Of a stretch of DNA of 64,000 bases, positions 17,800 through 26,942 are shown one piece after another. The position numbers and the translations under genes are program-made. Under the pieces are notes generated by a model. The model searched no databases. It was not told the DNA's origin and saw only the letters and a program-made list of their open reading frames with translations. Numbering within the stretch: the first letter of the stretch is position 1; every line of letters begins with the position of its first letter. This stretch comes from Cystobacter ferrugineus (GTDB lineage Bacteria; Myxococcota; Myxococcia; Myxococcales; Myxococcaceae), in contig NZ_MPIN01000015.1 of NCBI RefSeq assembly GCF_001887355.1, forward strand, positions 223,695 to 287,694. The letters run 5' to 3'.

Positions 17800-19434
17800 A
17801 TGACCACCCCGTCCTTCACGTTGTCCTCTCCCGCCGAGCTGGCCACGCTCCTCTTCCAGACCCAATACCTGGACATGCTGCGCGCCATCCTCGACAGCGC
17901 CTCCGAGGGCATGGCCGTCGTCGACCTGACGGGCCGCCAGCTCTACATCAATGACCAGTGCCGGAAGCTGCTCGGCATCGGAGCCACGGACACCGCCCCG
18001 GACGATTGGAGCGAGCGGTACGGGCTCTACTACCCGGACATGCGCACGCTGTGCCCGAACGAGAGACTCCCGATGTACCGCATCTTCCAGGGGGAGGAGG
18101 CGCCGGTGGAGGAACTCTTCATCCGCAACTCCGCCTTCCCGGAAGGCCGCTACGTCCAGTTGAGCGCCAGACCCGTCCGCGACCATCAGGGAAAACGCCT
18201 GGGCGCCGTGCTCTACGTGCGAGACATCCACGAGCAGCGCCTGGCCGAGCTCGAGCGGCGCCGCACCGAGCAGCGCTTCCAGCGCATCGTGGAGGCCGCC
18301 CAGGAGGGCATGTGGATGGTCGACGGCGACCGGCGCGTCACCTACGTCAACCGCTTCGCGGCCGAGCTGCTGGGCTACACGCCCGAGGAAATCATCGGCA
18401 GGGACCTCTACGAGTTCCTCGGGCAGGAGGAAATCCGCCGCACCCAGGAGACCATCGAGGTGCAGCGCCAGGGCCAGACCGTCCTCATCAATGAGTTCAA
18501 GATGTTGCACAAGGATGGAACGCACGTCTGGACCATGATCTCCACCTGCCCGCTCAACGACGAGGACGGCGACTACGAGGGCTCGCTGGCCATCGTCATC
18601 GACATCACCCAGCGCCGCGAGGCCGAGCAGCAGGTGCACCAGCTCAACGCACAGTTGGAGCGCCGCATCGCCGAGCGCACCGCCCAGCTCGAGTTCTCCA
18701 ATCGCGAGTTGGAGGCCTTCGCCTACTCCGTGGCGCATGACCTGCGCACGCCCCTGCGCAGCATCTCCAACTTCACCCTCGCGCTGACGGAGGACTGCGC
18801 GGACAAGCTGGATGCCACCGGCCTGGACTACATCCAGCGCATCCGCGCCGCCTCGCGGCGCATGGCCGAGCTCATCGACGGCATCCTCGCGCTCTCGCGC
18901 GTCAACCGCACCGAGTTCATCGAGACGGACGTCGATCTGTCCGCCCAGGCCCACGCCATCCGCGAGCAGCTCCAGCGCTGGCAGCCCCAGCGCACCGCGC
19001 GCTTCCGCATCCAGGACGGGCTGGTGGACCGCGGGGACGCCCAGTTGCTGGGCGCGGTGCTGGAGAACCTGCTGGGCAACGCCTGGAAGTTCACCCGGAA
19101 CCAGCAGGTGGCGGAGCTCGAGTTCGGTGCCCTCGCCCAGCAGGAGGGCCCGCGCGTCTACTTCGTCCGGGACAACGGAGACGGCTTCGACATGGAGTAC
19201 AAACAGAAGCTCTTCGGCGTCTTCCAGCGGCTGCACACCCAACAGGAATTCGAGGGCAATGGCGTGGGGCTCGCCACCGTGCAGCGCATCATCCAGCGCC
19301 ACGGGGGCCGCGTCTGGGCAGAGGGGCGCGTCGGGCAGGGCGCCACCTTCTACTTCACCCTCCACGAGCCCGCCGCCCAGCGCGTCAGTCTCCCCCCCGC
19401 CCAGGAATTCCCGAGGAACACCCCCCATGTATGA
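17800..19434 (+). CDS. PAS-PAS sensor histidine kinase
   Basis: A 544-residue soluble kinase. PAS domains occupy about residues 25-145 and 155-280 (each ending in a VRDI or VIDIT-type strand), followed by a coiled linker, a HisKA domain with phospho-His313 in SVAHDLRTPLR, and HATPase motifs (NLLGNAWKF, RDNGDGFD, GNGVGLATV). The sequence resembles phytochrome-associated or bacteriophytochrome-like kinases of the HWE-independent type in its dimerisation region. ATG 17800 begins the conserved part. It overlaps the receiver gene downstream by 8 bp, so the two form one operon. No membrane segment is present, and the stimulus is unknown. Confidence 0.92.
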   Translation: MTTPSFTLSSPAELATLLFQTQYLDMLRAILDSASEGMAVVDLTGRQLYINDQCRKLLGIGATDTAPDDWSERYGLYYPDMRTLCPNERLPMYRIFQGEEAPVEELFIRNSAFPEGRYVQLSARPVRDHQGKRLGAVLYVRDIHEQRLAELERRRTEQRFQRIVEAAQEGMWMVDGDRRVTYVNRFAAELLGYTPEEIIGRDLYEFLGQEEIRRTQETIEVQRQGQTVLINEFKMLHKDGTHVWTMISTCPLNDEDGDYEGSLAIVIDITQRREAEQQVHQLNAQLERRIAERTAQLEFSNRELEAFAYSVAHDLRTPLRSISNFTLALTEDCADKLDATGLDYIQRIRAASRRMAELIDGILALSRVNRTEFIETDVDLSAQAHAIREQLQRWQPQRTARFRIQDGLVDRGDAQLLGAVLENLLGNAWKFTRNQQVAELEFGALAQQEGPRVYFVRDNGDGFDMEYKQKLFGVFQRLHTQQEFEGNGVGLATVQRIIQRHGGRVWAEGRVGQGATFYFTLHEPAAQRVSLPPAQEFPRNTPHV

Positions 19435-19885
19435 TCCAAGCCAACGCGTCATCCTGCTCGTCGAGGACAACGCCGACGACGAGCTGATGACCCTGCGGGC
19501 CTTCCGCAAGAGCAACATCCACAACCCGGTGGTCGTCGTGCGCGACGGAGCCGAGGCGATCGACTACCTCTTCATCCAGGGCAAGCACGCGAACAGGAAT
19601 CCGGACATCCGGCCCCAGGTCATCCTGTTGGACCTGCACCTGCCGCGCATCGACGGGCTGGAGGTGCTGCGGCGCATCCGCGCCCACGAGCAGACCCGGA
19701 CCCTGCCGGTGGTCGTCCTCACCTCCTCCAAGGAGGAGAGGGATCTGGTGGACAGCTACCAGCTCGGGGTCAACAGCTTCGTGCACAAGCCGGTGGACGT
19801 CACCTCCTTCTTCGAGGCGGTGCGGCAGCTCGGCATGTACTGGCTCGTCCTCAACGAGCTGCCCCTTCCACGACGGGGCGCCTGA
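19427..19885 (+). CDS. Single-domain response regulator (Rcp1-like)
   Basis: A 152-residue receiver domain without an output domain. Acidic pocket residues lie in LLVEDNADDE, the phospho-acceptor is Asp69 in VILLDLHLPR, then Thr/Ser in VLTSS and Lys in VHKPVD. The extended loop between strand 3 and helix 3 (DYLFIQGKHANRNPD) marks the Rcp1-like subfamily, which works with PAS or phytochrome kinases. Its ATG lies inside the end of the kinase gene (8-bp overlap), so translational coupling and a cognate relation to that kinase are expected. It would signal by protein contact. Confidence 0.92.
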   Translation: MYDPSQRVILLVEDNADDELMTLRAFRKSNIHNPVVVVRDGAEAIDYLFIQGKHANRNPDIRPQVILLDLHLPRIDGLEVLRRIRAHEQTRTLPVVVLTSSKEERDLVDSYQLGVNSFVHKPVDVTSFFEAVRQLGMYWLVLNELPLPRRGA

Positions 19886-19924
19886 ACCCGAGCGCGCACG
19901 GCGGTCGAATGCCTCCCGAGCCCG

Positions 19925-21742
19925 TCAGGAGTGCCGGGAGGAGACGAGCGAGGCCACCACCGAGAGCAACCGCGAGGCGTTCACCGGCTTGGCGACGTGC
20001 ATATCGAAGCCCTCGGCCAGGGCGCGCCAGCGATCCTCGCTCCGGGCGAAGACCGTGAGCGCCACCGCGGGCAACCGTTCCCCGCCACGCTCCTGGGCGC
20101 GGAGCCGGCGAATCAACGCATAGCCGTCCTCTCCCGCCATGCCGATGTCCGAGATGAGCACGTCGATCCGGTGCGGGCCGGTCAGCAACGCGAGGGCTTC
20201 CTGGGCGCTCGCCACGCACGCCACCTGGGCCCCGCTGCCCTCCAGCACCTCGGTGAGCAGGGCCCGGGTATCCGGCGCGTCCTCCACCACGAGGACGCGA
20301 ACCCCCTCGAGAGAAGGCGCCTCGGCCCCCGGGGACTCGGAGCCCCGCGCCAACCGGGCCCGAGGAGAGGGAAGAGGCTCCGGCGCGCTCGACGGCGTCA
20401 ACGGCAGGACGACGCGGAAGGTGGAGCCCCGACCCCGCCCCTCGCTGTGCGCCGACACGCTGCCCCCATGCATCTCCACCACGTGGCGCACGATGGCCAG
20501 TCCCAGGCCCAGGCCCCCATGGGTGCGCGTGGTGCTGCTGTCGGCCTGGCGGAAGCGCTCGAAGACATGGGGCAGGAAGGCGGGCTCGATCCCCTGGCCC
20601 GTGTCCTCCACTTCCAGCCGGGCCTCGCCCTCACCCCGCTCCAGCCGGACCACCACCTGGCCCCCCGAGGGCGTGAACTTGATGGCGTTGGTCAAAAGGT
20701 TCCACACCACCTGCTGCAAGCGCTCGGCATCCACGAGCAGCGGCCCCATGTCGGGCGCCACGCGCAGGGACAGCCGGACGCCCCGGGCATCGGCCGCCGG
20801 GCGCACCGCGTCGAGCGCCGCCTCCAGCACCGGCAGCGGCTCCACCGGGCGCACCTCCAGCCGCATCTTCCCCGTGACGATGCGGCTGATGTCCAGCAGG
20901 TCCTCGATGAGCTGCGTCTGCGCCCGCGCGTTGCGCTCGATGATCTCCAGGGCCCGCTGACGCTTGTCCTCCGACATCGCGCGCGTGCGCAGCAACTGGG
21001 CCCACCCGAGAATGGAGGTGAGGGGCGTGCGCAGCTCGTGGGACAGCGTGGAGAGGAACTCGTCCTTCATCCGGCTGGCGGCCTCGGCCTCGTGGCGGGC
21101 CAGACGCTCACGCGCCAGCAGCCGCTCCCGCTCCTGCTCGGCCTTGGCCCTCTCCATCGCCACCGAGGCGATGTGGGCCATGGTCTCGATGAGGTGCAGC
21201 TCGTGCTCGGTGGGAGCCCGGGGCTCGTTGTAATACATGGCCAGCGTCCCCAGTACCCGCCCCTCCGAGGAGAGGATGGGACCGGACCAGCACGCCTGCA
21301 GCCGGAACTCCTTCATCGTGTCCCGGTAGGGCGCCCAGTTGGGGTGCGTGCCGATGTCCGTCACCACCACCATCCGCTTCGAGTACGCGGCCGCGCCACA
21401 GGAGCCCACGTTGGGGCCGATCGCCAACCCCTCGACGGCGGCGTTGTAGGCCGGCGGCAGGCTCGCCCCCGCGCCCACGTGGAGGATGCCCGCGTCATCC
21501 AGCAACAGCACCGAGGCCATCATCCCCGGGCTCAACAGCTCGATGGCGCGAGTGATGGAGTGCAGCATGTCCGGCAGCGGCGTGCCTCGCGCCACCAGCT
21601 CCAGCAACCGGTTCTGCATCGCCAGGCGCTCTTCCACCAGGCCACGCTCGTCTGCCTTGCCACCTTCGGTCCCGGTAAGCGACTCCAAGTCTCGAAGTGG
21701 TGCGTTCGGCGCATCTGGCGAGGAAGCAGGAGGGTGATCCAT
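19925..21742 (-). CDS. GAF-domain hybrid histidine kinase with C-terminal receiver
   Basis: A 605-residue soluble protein. A GAF domain (residues ~45-200, with GPNVGSCGAAAY and FRLQACWSGPI) is followed by a HisKA domain with the phospho-His in STLSHELRTPL, a HATPase domain (NLLTNAIKF, VEDTGQGI, GLGLGLAIV), a linker, and a receiver (VVEDAPDT, phospho-Asp in VLISDIGM, Lys in HVAKPV). I start at 21742, which has GAGG upstream, instead of 21757. The GAF type resembles those in light- or redox-responsive kinases. It is convergent with the previous operon and divergent from the RsbQ-like gene. Confidence 0.92.
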   Translation of the reverse strand: MDHPPASSPDAPNAPLRDLESLTGTEGGKADERGLVEERLAMQNRLLELVARGTPLPDMLHSITRAIELLSPGMMASVLLLDDAGILHVGAGASLPPAYNAAVEGLAIGPNVGSCGAAAYSKRMVVVTDIGTHPNWAPYRDTMKEFRLQACWSGPILSSEGRVLGTLAMYYNEPRAPTEHELHLIETMAHIASVAMERAKAEQERERLLARERLARHEAEAASRMKDEFLSTLSHELRTPLTSILGWAQLLRTRAMSEDKRQRALEIIERNARAQTQLIEDLLDISRIVTGKMRLEVRPVEPLPVLEAALDAVRPAADARGVRLSLRVAPDMGPLLVDAERLQQVVWNLLTNAIKFTPSGGQVVVRLERGEGEARLEVEDTGQGIEPAFLPHVFERFRQADSSTTRTHGGLGLGLAIVRHVVEMHGGSVSAHSEGRGRGSTFRVVLPLTPSSAPEPLPSPRARLARGSESPGAEAPSLEGVRVLVVEDAPDTRALLTEVLEGSGAQVACVASAQEALALLTGPHRIDVLISDIGMAGEDGYALIRRLRAQERGGERLPAVALTVFARSEDRWRALAEGFDMHVAKPVNASRLLSVVASLVSSRHS

Positions 21743-22189
21743 GAGCGAGAACCTCATCCACGCGAGCGTCGGAGAAAATGACGCGCCCCGAGGTATTCTA
21801 CAAACAACGGAAGTGCCTTACATCGAGCCCTCGCCCGCTCGGAGTAGTCCAAGAATCGCAAGGCAGCGAGGCGGGAGCGCGGAAGGCACGACAACGGCCA
21901 CTGAGAACAAGCAGCCTTGGAGCCCACTCCCTGCTGGAACAGTCCCCCGCCAGGCCTGCCCGGCGCCCCCGCGGGATGGCCCAGGATACGGACGGCGCGC
22001 TGACCCCGTGCGTCATCCCTCCAGCCCTCCCGTGCGTCTCCTCCCGAGGAGGGCCTCGGGCGCTTGCACGTGTCCAGGCCCTTTGACGTATTCGCGCCTT
22101 CGGTCACTCGCCCCGGACTATTTTCAGTCCAAAGTGATAGGGTTGGTGACGGTTGACGTCAATGATTCGAATCACTCGGATTTCGTACC
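21743..22189. other. Divergent promoter region, AT-richer than its surroundings
   Basis: A 447-bp stretch between the hybrid kinase and the RsbQ-like gene. The last 110 bases are clearly less GC-rich than the flanks. TTGACG occurs at 22083-22088 and 22153-22158, but neither has a convincing -10. Frames across it lack RBS and domain support. I see no gene. Confidence 0.4.
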
Positions 22190-22978
22190 ATGAATGCCCT
22201 CAAGCGAAACAATGTAAAGTTCACGGGTCGCGGTAAAAAGGTGATGCTCTTCTCCCACGGTTACGGGTGCGATCAAAACATGTGGCGGCTCATCACGCCG
22301 GCCTTCCAGGATGATTATCAAATCGTCCTCTACGATCTCGTGGGCAGCGGGCAGTCGGACACCTCCGCATACAGCCGGGCCAAGTACAGCTCACTCATGG
22401 GTTACGCGGTCGACGTGCTGGAGATCTGCCGCGAGCTGGATGTCAGGGATGCCATTTTCGTTGGGCATTCGGTGAGCGCGATGATCGGAGTGCTGGCCGC
22501 GATCGCGGAGCCGGACCGGTTCGAGAAGCTGGTCCTGATCGGCCCCTCTCCCTGTTACATCAATCACGACGACTACGTGGGCGGATTCTCCCGGGAAGAC
22601 ATCGACGGGCTCCTGGACTCGCTGGACAGCAACTACCTGGGCTGGTCGAGCGCGATGGCGCCCGTGATCATGGGCAACCCGGAGCGCCCGGAGCTGGGCG
22701 AGGAGCTGACCAATAGCTTCTGCCGCACCGACCCCGAGATCGCGAAGCACTTCGCACGCGTGACGTTCCTCTCGGACAACCGGGCTGACCTGCCGAAGTT
22801 GAAGACCCGGTCGCTGATTCTGCAGTGCTCACAGGATGTGATCGCCCCGGAGTCCGTGGGCGAATACGTGAGGCGGAATCTGGCCAATAGCCGGTTGGTG
22901 GTGATGAAGGCAACCGGACATTGCCCCAACCTGAGTGCGCCTGAAGAAACCATCGCGGCCATGAAGACCTTTTTGTGA
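22190..22978 (+). CDS. RsbQ-like alpha/beta hydrolase
   Basis: A 262-residue alpha/beta hydrolase with the RsbQ/KAI2 signatures FSHGYGCDQNMW (oxyanion region) and GHSVSAMIG. The catalytic triad is Ser94, Asp216 (CSQDVIAP) and His244 (ATGHCPNLSAP), close in position to the triad of B. subtilis RsbQ. RsbQ-type enzymes are thought to process or deliver a small hydrophobic ligand for a PAS-domain partner. The stop codon (22976-22978) overlaps the AGGGG ribosome site of the downstream PAS kinase, so the partner here is a hybrid kinase instead of the PAS-phosphatase RsbP. The ligand is unknown. Confidence 0.9.
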   Translation: MNALKRNNVKFTGRGKKVMLFSHGYGCDQNMWRLITPAFQDDYQIVLYDLVGSGQSDTSAYSRAKYSSLMGYAVDVLEICRELDVRDAIFVGHSVSAMIGVLAAIAEPDRFEKLVLIGPSPCYINHDDYVGGFSREDIDGLLDSLDSNYLGWSSAMAPVIMGNPERPELGEELTNSFCRTDPEIAKHFARVTFLSDNRADLPKLKTRSLILQCSQDVIAPESVGEYVRRNLANSRLVVMKATGHCPNLSAPEETIAAMKTFL

Positions 22979-22992
22979 GGGGTGATTGAATC

Positions 22993-24990
22993 TTGGGAGC
23001 CGCCCCTGAGAAAGACCTGCAGTTACATGATGCGCGGATAGAGGAGAGCGCGGAGGACCTCTATGAAAACGCCCCCTGTGGCTACCTCTCCATGCTTCTG
23101 GACGGAACCATCATCAAGGTCAACCAGACCTTCCTGAACTGGACGGGTTACCAACGGGAGGAACTCCTCACTGGCAAGCGGTTCCAGGAGCTGCTGGCCA
23201 TTGGAAGCAAGCTCTTCTACGAGACACATTATGCCCCCCTGCTGCGAATGCAGGGGTTCGTCAACGAAATCAACTTCGAGTTGGTGCGCAAGGATCATCA
23301 GAAGATCCCGGTCCTGCTCAACACCCTCCAAAGAAGGGACGCGGCCGGAAATCCCCTCTCGAACCGGACGACCGTCTTCAACATCTCCGAGCGCAAGAAA
23401 TACGAGCAGGAGCTGTTGCTGGCCCGCAAGAAGGCCGAGCAGGCCACGCAGGCCAAAGCAGACTTCCTGTCGATGATCAGCCACGAGATCCGCACCCCCA
23501 TGAACGCCATCGTGGGGATCGCGAATCTCCTGCGGGAGACCTCGCTCTCGTCCGAGCAACAAGAGTACGTCCGCATCCTGAGCTTCTCCTCCGAGAACCT
23601 CCTCAACCTGCTCAACGACATCCTCGACTTCAGCAAGATCGAGGCGGGCAAGATGACGCTGGAGGAGCGGAGCTTCGATATCCGCCAGTTGATCTACAAC
23701 ATCGTCTACAGCCTCGGCGTCAAGGCCGAGGAGAAAGGCCTGAAGGTCCAGGTCGACGTCGACGAGCGGGTGCCGGCCTGTCTCCTCGGGGACCCCATCA
23801 AGCTCGGGCAGATCCTCACCAATCTGTTGAGCAACGCCATCAAGTTCACCGAGAGAGGGGGTGTCACGGTGGCGCTGCGGGTCCAGGAGTTGTTCCCGGA
23901 TGCCGCTTCTCTCGAGTTCAGGGTCACCGACACGGGGATCGGGATCTCCGAGGACCGCCTGGGGCCCATCTTCGAGGAGTTCACACAGGCCAGCTACGAG
24001 ATCAACATGAAGTACGGGGGGACCGGCCTGGGCCTCGCCATCAACCGGAAGCTGCTGGAGCTGTATGGCAGCAAGATGTCCGTGGAGAGCACGCCGGGAG
24101 CGGGGTCATCGTTCTCCTTCGACCTGCGCTTGAAGATCGGGCAGGAGGCCCGCCAGCCGGATGGCCCGGTGGAAGGCGTTCCAGATGAGCAGACCCTCCG
24201 GGGCGTCAAGGTCCTGGTCGCGGAAGACAACGAGGTCAATGTCTTCGTGATCGAACGCTTACTGCGAAGATGGGGGGTCGAGCTCGAGGTGGTGGCGAAT
24301 GGACATCAAGCCGTGGAGAAGGTCACGGCGAATGCTTACGATCTGGTGTTGATGGATCTCCAGATGCCGGAGCAGGATGGTTACGACGCCACCCGGAAGA
24401 TTCGAAGTCTTCCCGAGGAGAGATTCCAGAGGCTGCCCATCCTCGCCCTGACTGCCTCCTCACGGCTCGGAATGGAGGACCGGTTGGAGCAGGCGGGCTT
24501 CACGGGCTTCGTCGGCAAGCCCTTCAAGCTCGAGGAGCTCTTCGCGAAGATCGCCAGGCACACCTCCCGGTCCATGCCCATCGAGAGGCGCCGCCATCCC
24601 GCGCGGGAACAGGCGCAGGAGGTATCTGGCTCGGTCACACTCTCGCGGAGCGTCAACCTCAAGGGATTCAGGATGCTGACCGCGGGGGACCCGGAGGGAC
24701 TGGTCGAGCTGCTCTCCATCACCCTCTCGCTATGTGAGCACTACAAACAGGAGTTCCAGGATGCGCTCGAGGCGGGCAGCCTGAAGCAGTTCGAGTTCCA
24801 TACCCACAAAATCAAGATGACCCTGGAGCTGCTTCAGGCCCACGAGCTGCGGGCCGCGCTCAAGGAGGGCAAGGCGCTCCTCTCCGAGCAGGAGGGGGAT
24901 CCTGCCAGAATCCAGTCCGTCGGGCAGGTCATCCAACGAGAGCTGGATGCCATCATCGATGGCTTGAAGATGGAGCTGCGCAAGGGGTAG
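22993..24990 (+). CDS. PAS hybrid histidine kinase with receiver and HPt-like tail
   Basis: A 665-residue protein starting at TTG 22993. An in-frame TGA lies at 22987-22989 and AGGGG at 22978-22982 is ten bases upstream, so no earlier start is possible. Order: a PAS domain (residues ~15-130, ENAPCGYLSM and VFNISERKKYE, the RsbP/PpsR-like type), HisKA with His164 in MISHEIRTPMN, HATPase (NLLSNAIKF, VTDTGIGI, GGTGLGLAI), a receiver (VAEDNEVN, LVLMDLQMPEQDGY, GKPF), and a C-terminal HPt-like helix bundle with HKIKM where HxxKG is usual. It is coupled to the RsbQ-like hydrolase. The PAS domain probably senses the hydrolase product. Confidence 0.92.
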   Translation: MGAAPEKDLQLHDARIEESAEDLYENAPCGYLSMLLDGTIIKVNQTFLNWTGYQREELLTGKRFQELLAIGSKLFYETHYAPLLRMQGFVNEINFELVRKDHQKIPVLLNTLQRRDAAGNPLSNRTTVFNISERKKYEQELLLARKKAEQATQAKADFLSMISHEIRTPMNAIVGIANLLRETSLSSEQQEYVRILSFSSENLLNLLNDILDFSKIEAGKMTLEERSFDIRQLIYNIVYSLGVKAEEKGLKVQVDVDERVPACLLGDPIKLGQILTNLLSNAIKFTERGGVTVALRVQELFPDAASLEFRVTDTGIGISEDRLGPIFEEFTQASYEINMKYGGTGLGLAINRKLLELYGSKMSVESTPGAGSSFSFDLRLKIGQEARQPDGPVEGVPDEQTLRGVKVLVAEDNEVNVFVIERLLRRWGVELEVVANGHQAVEKVTANAYDLVLMDLQMPEQDGYDATRKIRSLPEERFQRLPILALTASSRLGMEDRLEQAGFTGFVGKPFKLEELFAKIARHTSRSMPIERRRHPAREQAQEVSGSVTLSRSVNLKGFRMLTAGDPEGLVELLSITLSLCEHYKQEFQDALEAGSLKQFEFHTHKIKMTLELLQAHELRAALKEGKALLSEQEGDPARIQSVGQVIQRELDAIIDGLKMELRKG

Positions 24991-25378
24991 CGCCCCGCTT
25001 CTGGTGGGAACTCCAGGTGCGGCCGAGTGGGCCTGCTCGGGGACGGGGTCGACGCACCTGGGTCCCCCGGCCCTGGAACCGGTGAGGGGGCCGACACCCT
25101 CTCCCATGCCCGTACGAGGGGCACACCAGCGCGGCCCACTGCCCTCCCCGCCCCTGGAGGGGCCTACCGCCTTGGCTTCACCCCTGTCCGCCGATCTCCG
25201 GGTGCCCCCCTTGCCTCCCATGCTCTATGCTCCTCCGCCCCATGCGCTTTGACATCGAAGCAGAGTCCTGCCATCCGCCCGGGGCGGAGCGCGACGCCTC
25301 GGGAGGTGTGTCCCGGGGCGGGAGTGCGTCGAGGGGTAGGACCTCCATGCGGGCCATGAAGAGGGGCCGAGCCAGGCC
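24991..25378. other. Intergenic region upstream of the PilZ/CheA cluster
   Basis: A 388-bp stretch without a supportable gene. It must carry the promoter of the PilZ-led cluster. TTGACA is present at 25249-25254 but lacks a matching -10. GAGGGG-type purine runs and short palindromes such as GGCCCTGGAACCGG occur, none convincing. Small frames over it lack RBS support. Confidence 0.4.
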
Positions 25379-26521
25379 ATGAGCGCGAGCGACGGGGTCA
25401 TCCTCATCGAGAACGCGAACCCGCTGCGGGCGCAGACCATCCAGGCGATCCAGGCCACGAACCGTGAATGCGTCGCCGTGGGAGACCTCACGGAGGCCCT
25501 GGTGGAAGCCAGGAGGCAACGTCCTCTCATGCTCATGCTGGACTGCTCGTCCTTCATGCCAGCGGAGGAGAGCACTCTCACCCAGTTGCAGGAGCTGCGG
25601 CGGATGGTGGGCGCCCCCCTGGTGCTCCTGGCCAATCTGGAAACGCCCACCGAATTCATCGAGAGTCTGAGCCAGATGGGCGCGGATGACTGCCTGCTCA
25701 AGCCCCTGCGGCTGCATCAACTCCAGCCCCGCTTCGAGGTGGCCGCCACCCCCACGCCTCGCGTGGCCCCCGCCTCCCTGGGAAGGCTGGGCCCCAAGGT
25801 CGTCTCCCTCATGCATGGGCAGCAGAACTTCGCCTGGCGCACGGGCGAGCTGCTCGAGCAGAGCGGCTACCACGTGCTCTACAACTCGCCCGAGGACGAG
25901 CGCGAGCCGCATGCCGAGTCCAGCATCGAACTGCACATCCTGTGCGCCGCGTCACGCGAGGAGCTGACCCGTATGCTGCGGCTGCGCCACCCGGAAGGAA
26001 CCCGGGCGGGGTCGCGTTGGTTCCTCATCTGCTCCGGCGGTCCCGGGGACCTCGTCACCCACTCCGGCGGGGGATTGGTGGCCGGCTTCGACATGACCCA
26101 GGTCTTTCCAGAGCACGTCGTCCAGAAGGCCAATGCCTGGTTCTCCCGCGTCAGCAATGACCTCCGGCCCGAGGCGCGCGTGCCCTTCTTCTGCCCCGTC
26201 GAGTACCGCGAGGCGGGCAACCTCTTTGGCGACTGGAACTCCTGCTACTCGTATGACCTCAGCCCCGGGGGCATCTTCCTGCGCACGCTCGTGCCGGCCC
26301 GTCCGGGCTCCGCGGTGGAGCTGAAGATCCACCTGACCACCCACCGCACGGAACTGCGGGGCTCGGGGGTGGTGGCCTGGGCCAATACGTATGCCCAGCG
26401 CAAGGCCTTCTCCCATCCCGTGGGCATGGGTGTGCAATTTCTCGGGATGAGCCCCAAGGGACTCTCGCTGTTGCGCGAGTTGTGTGGTGTGGATCCCACC
26501 GCGCGCAACAAGCCGGAATGA
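25379..26521 (+). CDS. PilZ-domain protein with degenerate receiver-like N-terminus
   Basis: A 380-residue protein. Residues 1-125 have a receiver-like fold in outline (VILIENANPL, LMLMLDCSS, CLLKPLR), but the acidic pair is replaced by Glu-Asn, so phosphorylation is doubtful. A second receiver-like region of low conservation spans about 135-255. The C-terminal ~110 residues are a PilZ domain of the myxobacterial TIGR02266 type: ARVPFFCPVEY, YDLSPGGIFLRT, GVVAWAN and GMGVQFLGM. PilZ domains bind cyclic di-GMP, though the N-terminal RxxxR here is weak. It heads a chemosensory cluster, and its stop overlaps an ATG by ATGA. Confidence 0.88.
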   Translation: MSASDGVILIENANPLRAQTIQAIQATNRECVAVGDLTEALVEARRQRPLMLMLDCSSFMPAEESTLTQLQELRRMVGAPLVLLANLETPTEFIESLSQMGADDCLLKPLRLHQLQPRFEVAATPTPRVAPASLGRLGPKVVSLMHGQQNFAWRTGELLEQSGYHVLYNSPEDEREPHAESSIELHILCAASREELTRMLRLRHPEGTRAGSRWFLICSGGPGDLVTHSGGGLVAGFDMTQVFPEHVVQKANAWFSRVSNDLRPEARVPFFCPVEYREAGNLFGDWNSCYSYDLSPGGIFLRTLVPARPGSAVELKIHLTTHRTELRGSGVVAWANTYAQRKAFSHPVGMGVQFLGMSPKGLSLLRELCGVDPTARNKPE

Positions 26522-26550
26522 ACGGCTCGCTCCGTCTGGAGAACGTGACG

Positions 26551-26922
26551 ATGACACGCAAGAAGATCCTGCTCGTGGATGACTCCAACACCGTGCTGCT
26601 CATGCACCGGATGATGCTGAGCGGTGGCGGCTACGAGCTGCTGATCGCCCGCAATGGCGTGGAGGCGGTGGAGCTGGCGCTGCGCGAGCGGCCGGATCTC
26701 ATCTTCATGGACGTCGTGATGCCGCAGATGGACGGCCTGCAGGCGTGCAAGCGCATCCGCGCGAGCCCGGAGATGCACGCCACCCCCATCATCATGGTCA
26801 CCACCCGCGGCGAGCCGCACAACGTGCAGGCCGGCTACGAGAGCGGCTGCACCGAATACATCACCAAGCCCTTCGACAAGGGCGATCTGCTCCAGAAGCT
26901 GCGCCAGCACCTCGGCGAGTAG
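26551..26922 (+). CDS. CheY-like single-domain response regulator
   Basis: A 123-residue receiver with acidic pocket LLVDDSNT, phospho-Asp54 in LIFMDVVMPQMDG, Thr in MVTTRGE and Lys in YITKPFD. ATG 26551 has GGAG nine bases upstream. An ATG at 26518 that overlaps the PilZ stop is possible but adds eleven non-conserved residues. It is the natural phosphate acceptor of the CheA encoded 660 bp downstream. No output domain is present. Confidence 0.92.
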   Translation: MTRKKILLVDDSNTVLLMHRMMLSGGGYELLIARNGVEAVELALRERPDLIFMDVVMPQMDGLQACKRIRASPEMHATPIIMVTTRGEPHNVQAGYESGCTEYITKPFDKGDLLQKLRQHLGE

Positions 26923-26942
26923 CCGTTCCCCTCGCGTCCCTC

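Noticed and set aside
21778..22086. 102-codon plus-strand frame upstream of the RsbQ-like gene
   Set aside because: No RBS, no domain, and base composition unlike coding neighbours; treated as intergenic.
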